Below are positions 62,001 through 64,000 of a stretch of DNA of 64,000 nt, piece by piece. Numbering within the stretch: the stretch's first letter is position 1; every line of letters begins with the position of its first letter. The notes under the pieces are model-generated. The model ran no database searches. It was given only the letters and a program-made list of their open reading frames with translations, and had not been told where the DNA came from. The position numbers and the translations under genes were made by a program. This DNA is from Plumapathes pennacea (lineage: Eukaryota; Cnidaria; Anthozoa; Antipatharia; Myriopathidae). The DNA lies in the NCBI GenBank assembly GCA_964036295.1, contig OZ038465.1, forward strand, positions 943,615-1,007,614, in the 5' to 3' direction.

Positions 62001-64000
62001 CAGTCGACTTGTGGGTAATCAAGATGAAAAAAACCCACGGTCCCTTGCGCGCGTGTGGTGCGTGCACGAGTTTCGAAGAAGAACAACAACGATGACGCTG
62101 AGGGAGGGGGAGAGGGAGGAACAAAAGCACGAGCAAAGGCATGGGGAAGAACGAAAACAAGAGAGAGAAAAAGGAAAGAAAGAGCTAGGGTGGCAGACCT
62201 TGGCTTCTAGTTCCTGTTTGTAGGCCTCCAGTTGCCCTTTCTCCACGTAATTATGTTCATAGTAACTCTGTTTAAAAACAAATGTCACGCGCAATCAGTA
62301 GACTGCAAGGAAGTCCCTTTATTTCTCTTCCGACTAGTGGGCGACGCGAGGGACTGGTGCGAGCTGTGCGGCTGCGCGGAATGGGGAGTGGGGAAGAGGG
62401 AGGAAAGTCACTTCCCTGAAGGACGATGGTTGGAAATACGAATGCATAATGAACATGAGCAAAGAAGGACGGAGAACGCAGACTCCCTTCTAACTGTTCT
62501 CTCGATATCTCATCCACTGATAAACTGAGTGACTAAAAAGAGTCTCATCCAACAATCCCTTACGCACCTTGGACCTAGCGACCTCCTGTTCTAGAAGTCG
62601 ATTGGCTTGCTCAAGTTGCTCTCTGTCGTACATAACTCGCTACAAGGGAAAAGATAGAAAGATAGGATGACAACACGTCCACAGGCGCAGGAGGCCTGAG
62701 TGAAACATAGAAAGAGAGGGAGGGGCAGGGGGAACATTACCTTTTCCTGAGCTTTGGCTGCTGACAGTTCTGGTGGAAAGGAATGGCATTGAAAAAATGA
62801 GCAAGTGGAATGTCAAATTCATTTGTTCCTGGCGCACACTGATTATACTGACATAGCGCTGTGTTCGCCGCTTTTACAATGCTGTACACCTCAAGCTGAA
62901 GCAACTGGCATTTTAGGTCGTATTCCTTAGCTATTCGGTCACGCAACAAAACCTCACACTTCCCCCCTCATACAAGCACGCACTTCAGTGCATTTATTTA
63001 ACACGAACGCACGCACAAGAACGTTTACTGGTGAGTTCAATTTGTTTACAATACCTTGTTGTTGTTGTTTACTGGTGAGTTCCACACGAGATCGCGTCTC
63101 CATCTCCTCTCGCAGCCGTTCGTTCAAATGGTCGACCTGAACAGAGTAACACATAAAGTAACCAAAAACAATTGAACAGGCAAACAAACAAAAACTGCGC
63201 AAAGCATGATGGAAGGAGAAGTTACCTGTCTTCGGAGCGAGGTTATGTGTGATTCCATCGCAGCTCGCTCTTTGTCGAAGTCAGCGCGGAGAGCTGGGAC
63301 TCGGTTCTGGGAAGCTTCGTATTCCTGGAAAAAAGAGTTAGGATTTAATTAAACGAAACATCACTCGTGTATTGTCAGCAAAACGATGAGCTAAGGTTTA
63401 AGCCAGGGGCTGCTGAAGTTCTGATGGTTCAAAGGGTGATCCTCTCTATGTAATATTGCAATGTTGACCCATTTCAAAGACTGAGATGTCTGAAACTGCT
63501 TGGAGAAACTTGGTTAACTCGCACCTTCAAACGGCGTTTGTACGACTTCAACTGAGTTTTGAGAGCAACAACCTCCCTGTGGTGCTGATCCGACCTGAAG
63601 ATAAAATAATTGAAACAACGTCAAAGATAATTTACGATCACTTTGATCTGGCAACAACTCTCGGCAAGAATTAGCAGCAGCCGCTCTCAAGAAATAGGCA
63701 CGACAGTGGGTGTTGTTGTTTTGGTGACATGTAAATCACGAGCCAGCGACTCTAGTCAACCTACCGACCGTCCACCGCTTCCAGTTTAGCTTCCAGAACC
63801 TTCTTCATTTCTAACGCCTTCCGCGTCTTCCTCTTCTCCTAAAAACGGCAAACAAAACAAACGTACAAACAAACTATTTTGACTGAAGCGAAGCGTTACA
63901 AAAGGACTGGTCACAGGAGAGAGACACATAGAGTAGCGACACACAGACACACGCACAGACAGAGAAAAAGTCACCTCATTGAGTGCTGCCTCGTACGAAG
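59099..64000 (-). CDS. ANKRD26-like long coiled-coil protein, C-terminal part
   Basis: Fifteen exons in transcript order, all phase-consistent: 64000-63975 (partial), 63838-63765, 63594-63525, 63324-63226, 63136-63055, 62769-62741, 62639-62568, 62267-62199, 61891-61835, 61673-61584, 61240-61157, 60767-60673, 60459-60318, 59983-59914 and 59232-59099. They give about 397 residues and a TAG stop. Nearly the whole visible part is charged coiled coil (REQLEQANRLLEQEVARSK; KRKTRKALEMKKVLEAKLE). The end matches the DUF3496 tail of ANKRD26/CCDC144-type proteins as I remember it: YKDWYESELKTKDKLTNRL, a variable Ser-rich link, DQLMKAVENELNKSI and a terminal YLSVLRKNYFV. ANKRD26 sits at centriole distal appendages. 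Whether this gene has N-terminal ankyrin repeats cannot be seen, as they would lie to the right of 64000. Confidence 0.75.
59376..59769. repeat. Inverted-repeat element rich in CAAGTTGAGT motifs
   Basis: The left end GGCCAAACGGACTTTCAAGT and the right end, reverse complement GGTCAAACGGACTTCCAAGT, form inverted termini of about 24 bases. The interior is a chain of AAGTTGAGTCAAGTTGAACC-like units on alternating strands. It fills most of the last intron of the coiled-coil gene. Confidence 0.75.

Overview
This is intron-rich animal nuclear DNA, most likely from an anthozoan cnidarian such as a stony coral. The evidence is GT-AG introns of about 0.1-2.4 kb, short palindromic transposon relics in introns and spacers, animal-only families (TMEM209, Bcl-2, an ANKRD26-type coiled coil), an ShK domain, and PAN-EGF-pentraxin receptors of a kind I associate with corals. 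The species call is inference. No rRNA, tRNA, CRISPR array, reverse transcriptase or transposase was recognised. Gene models were built by reading exons, splice sites and reading-frame phase by eye. Every complete model closes in frame.

Left third (1-25512): two large secreted or surface genes lie head to head. Gene A (minus, 11276 down to the left edge, incomplete) and gene B (plus, 13983-25512, 865 aa) both start with a signal peptide, then a PAN/apple domain, one EGF domain and repeated pentraxin-like domains. There are four and a half pentraxin repeats in A within the window, and three plus a Cys-rich tail in B. Matching exon phases and features point to an inverted duplication.

Centre (25513-46036): after a spacer holding two copies of a short inverted-repeat element comes a 1046-aa gene (plus, 28599-35849). 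It predicts a secreted protein that joins four unrelated modules: a JmjC/cupin oxygenase with its metal ligands, an aldo-keto reductase with its catalytic tetrad, an ShK domain, and an eight-bladed PQQ-like propeller. This is the most unusual gene here. Convergent to it is an 18-exon TMEM209 orthologue (minus, 46036-37713, 523 aa).

Right third (46037-64000): a 210-aa Bcl-2-family gene with BH1, BH2, BH4-like and tail-anchor regions (minus, 51331-48280) lies head to head with a 77-aa ORF carrying a canonical BH3 motif (plus, 53019-53252). A second, weaker BH3-like ORF of 65 aa (minus, 56867-56670) lies 3.4 kb further on. Together they suggest a local apoptosis-regulator cluster. The window ends in the C-terminal 15 exons of a long coiled-coil protein whose tail matches the ANKRD26 family (minus, 64000-59099).

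Mobile DNA is all non-autonomous. It includes a 904-bp element with about 70-bp terminal inverted repeats and a 9-bp target duplication inside the Bcl-2 intron, several long perfect hairpins, and microsatellites.
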